64,000 nucleotides of DNA, taken from Trachythela sp. YZ-2020. Lineage: Eukaryota > Cnidaria > Anthozoa > Malacalcyonacea > Clavulariidae. The notes beneath the pieces were generated by a model that worked only from the letters and a program-made list of their open reading frames with translations, had not been told where the DNA came from and made no database searches. Position 1 is the stretch's first letter. The number at the start of each line of letters is the position of its first letter. Shown in pieces: positions 1-10,025 of this stretch. The translations under genes and the position numbers were made by a program. The stretch covers positions 1,612,001 to 1,676,000 of the forward strand of contig JADLSH010000164.1 in the NCBI GenBank assembly GCA_016169945.1, written 5' to 3'.

Positions 1-1320
1 CAGTTGGACTATCCGATCCAACAACTGAGCTGTGGTCAAAATGACGTAATAATTCCTGCCGCCTACATGAAGTTCCTTTGATGTATAATCTCACAGCTTC
101 ATTTGCAGCTTTTATTGTAATACCATTATATAACAATATTGCATAGCTCTTCTGCCCTTGCCGCCCACGCTGTCCACTTTTCTGCACATATGCTTCCACT
201 GTGCTGGAGGGACCAAAAGTAATCACTCTAGTGACATTCTTACAGTTAACACCCATGCCATATGCTATAGTCGCAACAAGAATTCGTAGATGAGAATCAG
301 ACTCAGAGAACATATCCATTACATGTTGTTTAACACACTGAGGAGTATTAGAATGCAGCATTTCAACCATTCGATTTCTTGGATCTTTAATAATCACCAA
401 GTTCTAAATTAAAAATGTCATAAATCACAGAGCATTGCTTTATTGTTTGACAGTAAATAATCATCCTTTTAGTATTTAAAGATTTTGATTAATTTCATCT
501 GCCAAATAACGAAAGTTGTCAACAATGGCCGTAGGATTATCAATTTTCTGAACGACACATGTCACATTCGGTCTGTTAGGACTTTCCACTAGCTCAACTG
601 GTGACTTCATCTCAAGCATTTCAAAGATCTGATCTCTTGTTTGTCTTTTTGCTGTGGCTGTTAATGCTAGAAAAGGTGTTCCTGCTGCAACAAGTGACCT
701 TAATTCATCCAGCCTGCTGTACCACATGCAAAATGCAGACTTTTTCTTATTGCTAGATGTCAATCCCCAGTGGGTTATGCAATGAGCTTCATTAACGCAT
801 ACACCAATTAGCCTATCTTTGTATGTTTTGCTTGCCAATGTTTGTCTCCATCTATTATTGCACAGGCTGGATTCAGGCGATACAAAAACAAAAGTATATT
901 CACCATTCTCAATCGCACAAAGAATGTCTTCTGTTTGATTGTTGCCGATGTATGCGGTTTTCAACCCCATCGAGTTTAGACGAGCAATTTGATCCTCCAT
1001 AAGGACGATCAAGGGAAAAATTACAACTATAACAGCATCTGTTCGCTGGCAACTCTGTGGGTCTGTTCGAGCTGGCAACTTTTCGACCAACTGTGCCATC
1101 TGAAAAATTAATGACTTGCCTGATCCGGTCAGTAAACTGACAAATACATCTCTTCCATCAAATTGATTAGTTGATAATTTGTTTACACCAAATGTCTCCT
1201 TTATTTCATCAACACAACGATTTAGATCATCTGCCGATAAGCTTTTATTATCAGCATCAGCTCTTTGAATCCGCCATATTGTTTTTGAATGTTTGTGAGT
1301 CCAGTTGTCGAGCTCTAACC
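1..1320 (-). pseudogene. RecQ-like SF2 DNA helicase, broken, 3' end outside window
   Basis: The minus strand encodes an ATP-dependent DNA helicase of RecQ type. Reading leftward from about 1,320 there is a Walker A motif (TGSGKS, near 1,105-1,125), a Walker B/DEAH-like box reading NEAH (783-803), a motif III block (ALTATAK, near 650-665), and in the second RecA domain a motif VI block (SGQRGRQG, near 150-180). The longest open stretch is 476-1,099, but the same frame stays open upstream to about 1,320, so the ATG at 1,099 is internal. Frameshifts occur near 476 and near 390-410, where the reading passes to another frame with no clear intron. The first acidic residue of the DEAH box is Asn, which would be expected to cripple ATP hydrolysis. 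Family assignment is strong; the pseudogene call rests on the two frameshifts plus the NEAH change. Confidence 0.8.
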
Positions 1321-1490
1321 AGGGACCTATAGTTGCATTTTTCGTAGCTGTTCCTGGTTAGGTCTAATAAATGTATATAATTTTCACTCAATAATTTTCC
1401 ATCTACAAAACCTTTCAATTATTATTCAATCTAGTGAGATGCCACCAAAATCTTGATATTTACCCACAACTTAACTTGGCAGTACCCTAG
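1312..1490 (+). repeat. tRNA-SINE tail, 5' truncated
   Basis: This segment starts with the last bases of a tRNA-like head (CAGGGACC) and continues with the conserved tail of the local SINE family: TTGCATTTTTCG, then CTGTTCCTGGTTAGGTCT, then GTGAGATGCC and ACCCACAACTT. It matches, base for base over long stretches, the tail of the minus-strand copy at 62,926-63,209. The open frame of the adjacent helicase relic reads into it in antisense, so the helicase's most N-terminal residues may be SINE-derived. Confidence 0.75.
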
Positions 1491-1540
1491 TATATATACA
1501 TACTATATAGCGCTCGACTATACTATAGAGCTAGACAACT

Positions 1541-1638
1541 GGACTCTGTAGCTCAGTTCGTTAGAGCGCTGCACCGGAATCTCAGGGCCGCAGATTCGAT
1601 TCCTGCCAGGGACCCTATAGTTGCATTTTTCGTATTGC
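1541..1638 (+). repeat. tRNA-derived SINE, head plus short tail
   Basis: A 74 bp tRNA-like head (1,541-1,614) has recognisable A box (GTAGCTCAG..GGTTAGAG type) and B box (GATTCGATTCC). It is followed by only ~24 bp of the family tail before the sequence changes into a hAT relic. The anticodon arm is poorly paired and lacks U33, and the acceptor stem is imperfect, so this is a SINE promoter head rather than a working tRNA gene. Confidence 0.75.
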
Positions 1639-1639
1639 A

Positions 1640-2515
1640 TTTACGTCAGAGACGGCGCCAGTGTCTTAACTGGGAAGAAATCAGGAGTCCTGGAGCTACT
1701 TGTGAAGGATTTTTCTAATCTTATCACCTGGCACTGTCTGAACCATCGCTTAGAACTTGCATTTGATGATGCCATTGCAAATTTGAGGGGAATTAATCAT
1801 TTTAAGATTTTCATCGGTAAATTGCATTCAGTTTAGAGCCAGTCTGCAAAGAACATGCGAGAGCTGAAAGAAGCAGCAAAAGGTTTAAATGCTCAGCTTC
1901 TTAAGGTCGGTAAAGTTCTGAGTACGAGATGGGTTGCTAGTAGTTAGCAAACAGTTTTAGCTGTTTGGAACAACTACGAATCACTTTTACCAGCATTTTC
2001 AAGACAAAGTAGCAGAAAAGGACAAGCAGGCTGCAATGTACATAGGATTGAACAGGGGAATTCAATCTCCAGAATTCCTCTTAAACTTGGCACTCATGTG
2101 TGACGTCCTTTTTGAGCTTTCTGAGCTCTCTGAAATCCTGCAACACCATTCAATGAACATTGTCAAAGCCGACAGATGTGTTAGAAGAACCACGATGAGC
2201 ATTGAGTCATTGAAAAACAAGACCGGGACAAAGATGATGATAGCAAACGATTCTGTGAAGAGTGGGGAATATGGAATTGTACCTCTATGTTCCAATCATA
2301 GACATGTCATTGTTGATCATAATGCATTGATTGACAAATTGCTGTATGCAATGAAGGATTGTCTTTTTGTCACAACTGAATCTGGCACTGTCCGAATCAG
2401 TGCCGCATACCAGAAGCTTCTAGACCAAGTTTCTTGGCCACAAGATGTTCATTTCAACTACAGTGTAGTAAATTGGCAAAATAATTATCGATCAGAGGGA
2501 ATTCCTCGTTTTTAA
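1640..2515 (+). pseudogene. hAT-type transposase-derived gene relic (KIAA1586/ZNF862-like)
   Basis: The translation carries blocks typical of hAT transposase-derived proteins: DGASVLTGKKSG, WHCLNHRLELA (around 1,730-1,760) and STRWVASS (around 1,925-1,945). The second half (2,036-2,515) continues the same protein in another frame. In-frame TAG codons occur near 1,834 and 1,947, and a frameshift near 1,985 separates the two halves. Neither an N-terminal BED/TTF zinc finger nor the C-terminal hATC dimerisation region is visible, so this is an internal fragment. The SINE head ends where the recognisable hAT sequence begins. Confidence 0.65.
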
Positions 2516-3274
2516 AGGAGTTTATATTATTGTTAAATGGACTTACTCGGGCCGGCTAATGGCACATGGCCAGAAATTACGGTAGTGCATGGACATTCTA
2601 AATATTTTGCTTTGTATCTAGAACTATAGGACTTTTATTAATAAATCATGTTTACTATCACAGGAAGCAGTATTTGTAAAATGTATCCCCTAAGAATTAA
2701 ACTAGTGATATGAACCTTTTTAGGGAGAAAAAAAATATCGAAATATGATATATATAGTTTATATGTGACATAGAACGCATTTTGGTCAGATGGAAAAAAT
2801 ATTCGCCTCTACGGAAATATAAATACAGCTAAACTGGTCCAAAGTACCTGTATTTCAAGGCTCTTTGGCAAAATTAATTGTGTAATGTTAAAATGTATGC
2901 CTCTCATTTGAAAAAAGGGAACAACTTTTGTTTCACAGAATTTTAACAGTTTTTGACTCAGGGAAAGTATGGCAAAATATATAAAAAACCGAGTTTTTAA
3001 AGTTTTCTTTCGAAACTGTTTACTTGTTACATTGATATCAATTAAGAAAAACAAACTTGATCCATTCTACTACATTTTAGCTTTGAAAAGAAACACAATT
3101 ACAATTGAGTACAGTATCAAATGCAAATGAAAACTCTAAAAATAAGCCTAACGTCCTTATTTTTATTCATCCTACCTTACAAATCTTTTCTTTGTGTCCC
3201 GTGTAGTTTGCTAGACAATAGCGACAACAAGAGGCCACGCTTCAGGGATCAGTATCAACGACAATTTTCTGTCT
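2516..3274. other. No gene recognised
   Basis: This is AT-rich sequence with only short open frames on both strands. I saw no protein motif, tRNA-like box or repeat in it. Confidence 0.5.
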
Positions 3275-6091
3275 GCCGTACTGTGCCTCTCGGCGTAGAA
3301 ATCAAAGAAATTACAAGAAAGGAGATAGTTCCACATGTGAAAGTAATACTGGACAAATAGTGATGGTGAAAGATCGGCCTTAAAACGGGTTTTTGTGAGT
3401 CGACGAACTTTGCGTGTTGTAGATACAATATTTTGCCTTCCATAGTAAAACAACAAACGAGACAGGACGTCTTGTGGGAGTAATATTGCGTGTATAAATA
3501 ATGAGGAATCACTGAATGAGGCTGAAAACAAATGTTATTACAGAAACTTTACGCGTAAGTGGCCGTGATGCACTGTCGCCATATAGGACATCTATAATTT
3601 ATTAGTATTGTAAATAATAGTATACTTTCTATGCTCAGTTCATGCTTCAAATTTAATATGTTTGTAGTAAAGTCATAAAAACTATTTTAATTTTTATACT
3701 GTATATTTCTTGTAAAAGTATGTTTTAAATTTCTGTGAAAGGTTTTACCTGTCTGAAACATTCTGTGTCCTGTAAAGAATTTGCAAAAAGCTGTATGCAA
3801 TAAATCAGCATACCACGATAACTGACCAATGCTATTGTAAAAGTTCTCATTGAGAAATGTTTTTATTAATTCAAATTTATTTTTAATATGTCTTTAAACT
3901 AGATTTATACCATTTGGTTCCTAAATCTACTTGTTAGCTATGGTGTCATTAATTCCTTGGCACAGGAAAAAAACAGGGGCTAAATATATTAGGCCATCCT
4001 TTTAAGGCAAGGTCTGAAATTTGCAGTATCCTGATATCCACAAGATACTAAAATTTGGTGTTGGATACTAAATAGTGAATGACTTGTATCCTGACTGGAT
4101 ACTACAAAATTTCAAACATTGGTATAACATTAACTCTTTCTAAACGGTAGCGTCGAATATCAACCGCCAACGGATGATGATTTTGAGCACTTGTATCTTT
4201 GGCGCCCCTCACCCAAAACGGCCGAAAATACCACCAATCGATCACCAATCGATTCAGCAAACACACCTGTTCTTGACTAAATCCAAACAAATCGCTAAAT
4301 ACATTGTTTTACAGATCTCCGTGAGTTTTAACACCTTTGTAATCTGATATTTATTATTATCGTAAACTAATTATATATTCAGTACCTTTGGTCGATTATA
4401 ACTTCTGTTTTAAAATCCGTGTGATCTTCGCTAATGCACCGTTTTATAGAGCTTTAAAAACAGTACATACTGACCAACTTGCAAAGAAACACAATAAAAA
4501 TTGACAAAGTTACGGCGAAATTTGAAATGTAGCGTACGGGTCAAACCGGAATTTCAGACAAAAACAACCGGAAAAGGCCCAAACACAAACAAAGACTGTT
4601 GCTATGGTTTTTTAAGTGGCCGGAATGAATTCCCCAGGGTACAATGCCCTATATAAGATCTTTTTGTCGGGACTGAAGCACGTGGGCAAACCATATATAG
4701 TCAAACTACGACAAGCGCGTGCAATGGAAAATTCCCGATAAATAAAAAAAATTCAAAATAAATATTTCTAAAAGCTGTATCGAACGCACGTTTTACAACC
4801 GAAAGAAACAGATAAAAAGCTAAATTTCGACCATTAGAAGTCTTTCAAGATATTAAAAGATATTAAAGATTGTTTGAGTTGAACTGAAGTATGACTGGAG
4901 GTATGTTTGGGACTAAACTTTTAGTATTTTTGATTCTGTAATGTTTAGTCGGCAAAATAGCCCACTGTTAAAAAGCTTATTTTGTAATGATTCCAATGGT
5001 GTTAATTTCATTGTCAGGGGGTAAATATTTTGCAAAGGAGATCGTACTCAAAGTGCTCTTGCGACAACTTGCGACAACATAATTAAAATGCGACCGACCA
5101 GAAAGAGTTAAATGTCTTTAATCAGCATTCAAGTCAAGTGCATAGAAGTTTGCTTAAGCTTTATATGCATCTTAGTGTATCATGATACCAACTTATTTAG
5201 TGTCTAGTTGTTGACTGCTGTGTCTTATGTTGTTATTGTTACTTGTAACAGTGAGATGGTCAGGAATGGGTAACTCAGTTGGAATGGATACTAAAAAATA
5301 ATTTAAATTCCAGATTCTGGAAAGGGAATTTATAAATTTTTTAACCAAGATTAATGCATATTATATGGCGGTTTGTAGTTCAATTACAGTAACTGAATAT
5401 GACAATCCCTGGGGTTTCCAACAGAGCATGTATTCCCCACTAGCACCACCCCTGCTTTCTCTGTACAGATTCAAGCTTAAAATACATGTTGTAAATAAAT
5501 TGTTCATTTAATTCATAAGGAAACTAAATGCCACAGCATGATGCTTTATATAGATGACATGTAATCAATCTCTTGAGACACAGCAGACAAATTTGTGCAC
5601 ACTTTATTGGGTTGGTAACTTGGTGCATACAGTGTGAACAATATACTTCGTACTTGTCGCCCAAGCTGCCCTATATATGTTGTTGTGGCATTTATTGCAA
5701 TCCAACCATTGGCAGTGCAACCCTTGTACTGGAACATTCTGACGAATTCTATCCATCTGACCAGTGGATTAAATTTAGTGAATGCAAAAAAAATGCATAA
5801 CAGCATAAGTACTTTCTATTTATTGTGCCTCATCAAACAATTAACTATTTTCTTGGACCTATTAAATATACTGTCGTATTTTATACAAGTATGAACAACG
5901 TCCGGGCAACAACAATCAATTGTTAATTGTTGTATCTACAACACGCAAAGTTTGTCGACTTTAATCGTCACAAAAACCCGTTTTAAGGCCGATCTTTCAC
6001 CATCACTATTTGTCCAGTATTACTTTCACATGTGGAACTGTCTCTTTTCTTGTAATTTCATTGATTTCTACGCCGAGAGACACAGTACGGC
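3275..6091. mobile_element. 2.8 kb segment bounded by ~160 bp inverted repeats
   Basis: The sequence at 3,275-3,428 reappears reverse-complemented at 5,929-6,091, with a handful of substitutions and one short insertion. The outer ends read GCCGTACTGTG and its complement. Homology stops sharply at these ends, as expected for a DNA transposon with long terminal inverted repeats. No target-site duplication is evident and no transposase was found inside, so it would be non-autonomous or decayed. The interior carries a MITE copy (4,132-5,109) and otherwise AT-rich DNA. An alternative is two independent inverted copies of one short repeat. Confidence 0.55.
4132..5109 (+). mobile_element. MITE with AACTCTTTCT / AGAAAGAGTT ends
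   Basis: A ~978 bp non-coding element whose ends are 10-11 bp inverted repeats (AACTCTTTCT..AGAAAGAGTT). Both ends here lie next to TTAA (TTAACTC..GAGTTAA), which would fit a TTAA-targeting element. It is the diverged relative of the five near-identical copies at 41.7-53.1 kb. Homology begins and ends exactly at the inverted-repeat ends, which defines the element independently of its termini. An internal TATATAAG and a small hairpin (AGGGTACAATGCCCT) are present. Confidence 0.75.
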
Positions 6092-6489
6092 GATTTATTC
6101 CAAAATTTTCACGTGAATATGCTCACTCATGGCTGACAACAACATACACGCGCGAACAGTTTTTTCGCCGAGAAACGGCCGAAATCAAACCAAATCGGTG
6201 ACTTTTAACAATATACCAACTCCTTTACATATTTCCAATTAAACTTCAATAATTCCATCGCCCAACACAGTGCAAATTGAAAATATCTCATTGTACGACG
6301 GCCATCGCTGGTCCCTCCAATATGGCCGCCAAATCTAAAACTGGCTTCAATTTTCATAGGTATAGAAGCTCGATCCAGGTACTATATTTTCAGATCAGTG
6401 GGTTGTACACATTGCCTTCAATAGAAATGCTCGATATTCGCCAGAACACATGATTGGTGTTTGTTGTAATATATTACGCAGGATTGGAA
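6092..6489. other. No gene recognised
   Basis: Flank between the inverted-repeat segment and retroelement A. I see no coding or structural signal here. Confidence 0.45.
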
Positions 6490-6829
6490 GTGTTATAGGC
6501 AAGCGTGTGTCAACGCGTGGGCCAAGTTTTCCTTATCCTTTTAACATTTCAATTATCCAAAACACTTTAGTGGGGTCATTCACCCCAGCCAGACGATGAC
6601 AATAACCCAGTGCAGAGACGTAAGTGTTCGCGGTAGAGGCCACATATTGTTGCTGAAACATGTATGCTATAAATAGTCCTAAATCTAAAGACGAGATGGG
6701 CAGACGAACTAAAGCCGATTTAATTACAGCACTCGGAAATTGACTATAAAGTTTCCAGGCTCTGCGATAAGTGGGAATTGAGGATGGCTGCAAACTAGAT
6801 TTAAGTAACTTAGAAGTTATAGCGGCCAA
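6490..6829 (-). pseudogene. DIRS-A tyrosine recombinase, N-terminal part only
   Basis: The 98-residue open frame (6,533-6,829) matches the SAM-like core-binding region of retrotransposon tyrosine recombinases: a PTYRRAWKLYSQF helix early, then an IAYMFQQ..ANTYVSALGYCHRL block that normally precedes the catalytic domain. The catalytic Arg-His-Arg-Tyr part is missing because similarity stops near 6,490. It is the last gene of element A on the minus strand, downstream of RNase H, as in other DIRS-like elements. With the catalytic domain lost, integration by this copy is not possible. Confidence 0.7.
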
Positions 6830-6932
6830 CTCTGTGGCAGTAGATGGGTTGGTATGACTGGTGGTGATGAGTGTACACCCACCGGAGCTAGCTGTTTGAA
6901 CTTCGTAACCTGTAACCGGGATAAAACATCAG

Positions 6933-7268
6933 CTAAAATATTTTTACCCCAGGAACATGACGAGCGCGAAATAAAATATTAAACTTCAAACATACCAGCA
7001 CCAGCTGGCGCACAAATATCATAACAGTCGGATCATGAGATGTGGATTTATTAATAATATCAACCAATGCCGCATTATCCGTAAAAAAGGTTATACGCTG
7101 GTTACTCATCCTGTCACCCCAGAGCAGTACACTGAGTACGATTGGGTAAAATTCTAATACAGTGATGTTGAATTTTTTCCAATTTTCAGGCCATTCACCG
7201 AAACACCACTCATTGCCAAAAACTGCGCCGCAGCCTAAGCTACCAGCTGCATCAGTATATAAATTCAA
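6933..7268 (-). pseudogene. DIRS-A RNase H domain
   Basis: The translation shows YTDAAG near the N-terminus (first catalytic Asp), an E in the LEFYPIVLSV helix, and FTDNAALV (third catalytic Asp), followed by ARHVPG. This is the RNase HI fold as found in DIRS/gypsy-type polyproteins; it removes the RNA strand during cDNA synthesis. It lies directly downstream of the reverse transcriptase region on the same strand. A stop codon separates it from the upstream frame at about 7,270, so the polyprotein is broken here. The usual NxxAD-SR block after the HVPG motif is disrupted. Confidence 0.75.
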
Positions 7269-7274
7269 AATAAA

Positions 7275-7583
7275 TTAATCGAGCAATACATCACTAAGAA
7301 AGAACGAGCGGCCATTAAAGCCAACTAAAAAAGACTGCCAAAGTTGCAGGTCCGCTTTAACCCACCGTGTAAGGCGAATGAAATGATGGGCCGACGTCAT
7401 GCCCTTTGTTAAGTCGATAAGACGATGCAAGAAAGCACAGCCCGGGACAACCACCGAGGATGCGAAATTAAGTAAACCAGTCAAAGATTGTATTTCACGT
7501 AAAGTTACTTTTTTGCGTCGAAGAAATGACGCAATCAATAATTTGCATTTCTCGGTTTTGTCACAAGGTAGACGGGCTTCCAT
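7275..7583 (-). pseudogene. DIRS-A RT-RNase H connection region
   Basis: The 102-residue frame carries the LREIQSLTGLLNFAS block and the following H-F-I-R-L pattern, which sit between the reverse transcriptase palm/thumb and RNase H in DIRS-like polyproteins. The equivalent block in element B at 16,089-16,334 reads LQELQSLIGTLNFAC, so the two are clear homologues. It is separated by a frame change from the RT part at 7,600-7,940. Confidence 0.75.
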
Positions 7584-7599
7584 GCATAGAGTGTCTAAT

Positions 7600-7940
7600 T
7601 CAATTCCGGCAAACGAAAGAATGTTTTGTGGCCCAACAGTTTTTTTCCGGAGCGATCTGTATGCCTAAATATTTACATAACGATAGGAATTGAGCAAGGT
7701 TAATGCGGCATTGGTGATAATCAGGCGCCGCCATCAGATAGTTGTCAAGAATGTGGATAAGATGTGGGATCTTTAAATGTTTCTTGGCAATCCACTCAAT
7801 AGCCGTGCTAAACATTTCAAAAGTGTGGCAAGATGACGCGCAACCCATTGGCATTGCGCGATCAAAATAATATTTCCCCTGCCAAAAAATGCCTAGAAGA
7901 TCAGAATCTGAAGGCCTTATAGGGATAATGTGAAATGCGC
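7600..7940 (-). pseudogene. DIRS-A reverse transcriptase fragment, catalytic LDD changed to LDN
   Basis: Palm-domain motifs are visible: LLGIFWQGKYYFDRAMPMGCASSC (motif B region) and HILDNYLMA, where DIRS-type enzymes have ILDDF. The second catalytic Asp is therefore Asn (codons near 7,740-7,757). The N-terminal fingers are absent: the Gag zinc-finger region at about 7,941 runs straight into the middle of RT, so an internal deletion removed the Gag/RT linker and the first RT motifs while keeping an open frame. The copy is dead on two independent grounds. Confidence 0.75.
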
Positions 7941-9021
7941 TGTTAAAACATTGGTGCTTGAAATTGCAACCATGGCAGTCAGTCCCCGGGTGAAACCTTC
8001 TACAAAACCCTTTGGGAACAAATGGTCCGACAAAAGAAGACGTAGAATTATTGCGCATAGGTTGAGGTTGGGTCTTTTGGTAACGCGAATTATTAAAATT
8101 TTGCGCACGGATCCAAAGTTCCCAGTGGGTTGAACCCGAAGGCATTTCGGATGGATTAGTGTAAAAATTGGCGAAATTGTGTGTCATAAAAACGCCAGTC
8201 AGCCCCGTGTGTGGCCAAATCCCAAACAACTTCACCATATTTCATAAGAGCAGGGGCCTCCATGGGATATTGCCCAGTGTAAACCCCTGCAAAACTTGAA
8301 ATGCGGAGGTCCACGCATCGATAGTTACAATTGGTTTTGTTTTTTGGGATGGTTCCAAGGACAAAGTTGGCAAAGGGGAACCGTTTTGGGAACTCATGGA
8401 CAAATGATATCGGGTATCACTTGCCCCAGAGTTAAGCAATAAACCAAACTCTATAAAATCATTGGACCAAATCTTGGCCATTAATTTGGCGCTAACTTGA
8501 GCGTCAATTGCCACACTCACAGAAACAAAATTTGACAAACCCGACGAAGCAGGTTGTGAGACTTGAACAAGATTCTCACCTGAAACATGCGCTACAGCAG
8601 ATGCTACATGCACCTGCGTTGTAGCATCTGCTGACAGTGAAACAATACCTGACCCCACGACAGGCAATTCCCGCGTCTCCACTGTAGATGCTGTGGACCC
8701 ATTGGCCGCATTTAATGACGCGAGGACAGCCTGCAAGACAGCTGAGACGATCTGTTGGAATGCGTTGTCGGACAAAGGTGGTCCCATAGATGCCGATGGT
8801 GTATCGACCAAGGCGAGAGGACGATCGACCAAGGCGAGAGGACGATCCACGCTTTCTTCGACGGCCACAGGTGCCGGAATTGTTGCTGTTGATGGTGCGC
8901 GGCGTTGAGACGCTGCAGAACGCGGTACAATCGGCTGGGCTCGTCGCTGTACTCGAGTACTTGGGCGTGTAGCAGGCATATTCTGAAACAAAAGACTAAA
9001 AGAACGAAAAACATGCAACAA
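7941..9021 (-). pseudogene. DIRS-A Gag-like protein with CCCH-type zinc motif
   Basis: The first frame (8,242-9,021, 259 residues) starts with an Arg/Pro/Ala-rich N-terminus, then LSDNAFQQIVSAVLQAVL, then a KIWSNDFIEFGLLL core block. The protein continues at 7,941-8,238 with ELWIRAQNFNNSRY and the zinc-binding run CRRFHPGTDCHGCNFKH. Element B shares the same order of blocks (14,249-15,203). A stop near 8,240, with a frame change around it, breaks the chain; the third frame in between still encodes MKYGEVV..DWRFYD-like sequence. A 21 bp direct duplication (about 8,812-8,853) repeats the residues RPLALVD. Confidence 0.7.
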
Positions 9022-9788
9022 TTTAGTTCACCCCATCAATTGTGCTTGGACACAATCGAACACATATTTAGAATTGTCAGAATATGAAGTGTAATCATAA
9101 CATGTACACAAGGACACAACACAACGCAGTGGAATAATCATGGCATACAACAAAGGTAGCCGCAAATTGAATATTCCATATAAATGCTGCACAATATTAA
9201 AAAATTCGGGCAATCTGAAAACAACAAGCCGCTCTATCTCACAATATCTCGATTTCAACCGTGGGCATCTGATACCGATTAACGTTCCATCCCACTTAAA
9301 CATGTATTTTTTCTAACACAGAAGCGGTCGCACCTTATATATAGGTAGGCTTATACAGACGAAGACACTGAAATTCATAAATGAATGCCAAACAGGGCAA
9401 ATTACATCCACCTAATACCGTACAATAAAACAGATTTATCACATCTACGTATATATAATTTGCCAACTTGCATGAAATTACCTTGTGCAGAAAAAACCAA
9501 TGTTGAAATCTCAACGTGAGCATCTGAAAACAGTCAAGTTGCTCTAGCCCATAAAAACATGAAATCGCTTCATGAACATAAAAACTGCACATCAATGGGA
9601 AGTACCAAATATAAAACATATGATACATAAATATGGGGAAAATACAAAATAGTATCAATAGCACAACGCTAACAATATCACGATACTTCCCATGTACAGA
9701 AAATTGTCGATAATTAAATAATGTAGAATGACAAGAGCATTAAAAACTGATGATAAAAATCAGTATAAAGTATTATTTAGGGCTGAAC
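9022..9788. other. No gene recognised
   Basis: This is probably the 5' flank or terminal repeat of element A. It is AT-rich. Loosely similar words such as CGTG(A/G)GCATCTGA recur around 9,260 and 9,515, but I could not define a repeat boundary. Confidence 0.4.
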
Positions 9789-10025
9789 TTAAAATTTTTC
9801 AATTGCTTTCAAAATAGCGCTACGATAAAGGCAATACTGTCCTTTTGCATTGCAATGCACGCCATCCTTAGCAAGTAACACCCGACCGGCGTTGAAAAAA
9901 GTTGTGATGTTCCCACAGAAAAATACCGGGTTCATCGCAGAGCACAACCGACAAGTATTGCCACAAACGAGCGGCTTTGGCGTTAAAGCCATGGTCTGGT
10001 GCCTGCGAATAGGGAATATTACCAT
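9789..10025 (-). pseudogene. SGNH/GDSL-like hydrolase C-terminal remnant
   Basis: The end of the frame reads DGVHCNAKGQYCLYRSAILKAI. That is the DxxH region (catalytic Asp-His) and last helix typical of SGNH hydrolase domains, which in invertebrates often travel with retrotransposons. The N-terminal half of the same protein (GFNAKAARLWQYLS) is in a neighbouring frame, so a frameshift near 9,895 breaks it. It lies upstream of the Gag of element A on the same strand, so it may be a lost accessory gene of that element or a separate fragment. Function is inferred from the DGVH block only. Confidence 0.5.
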
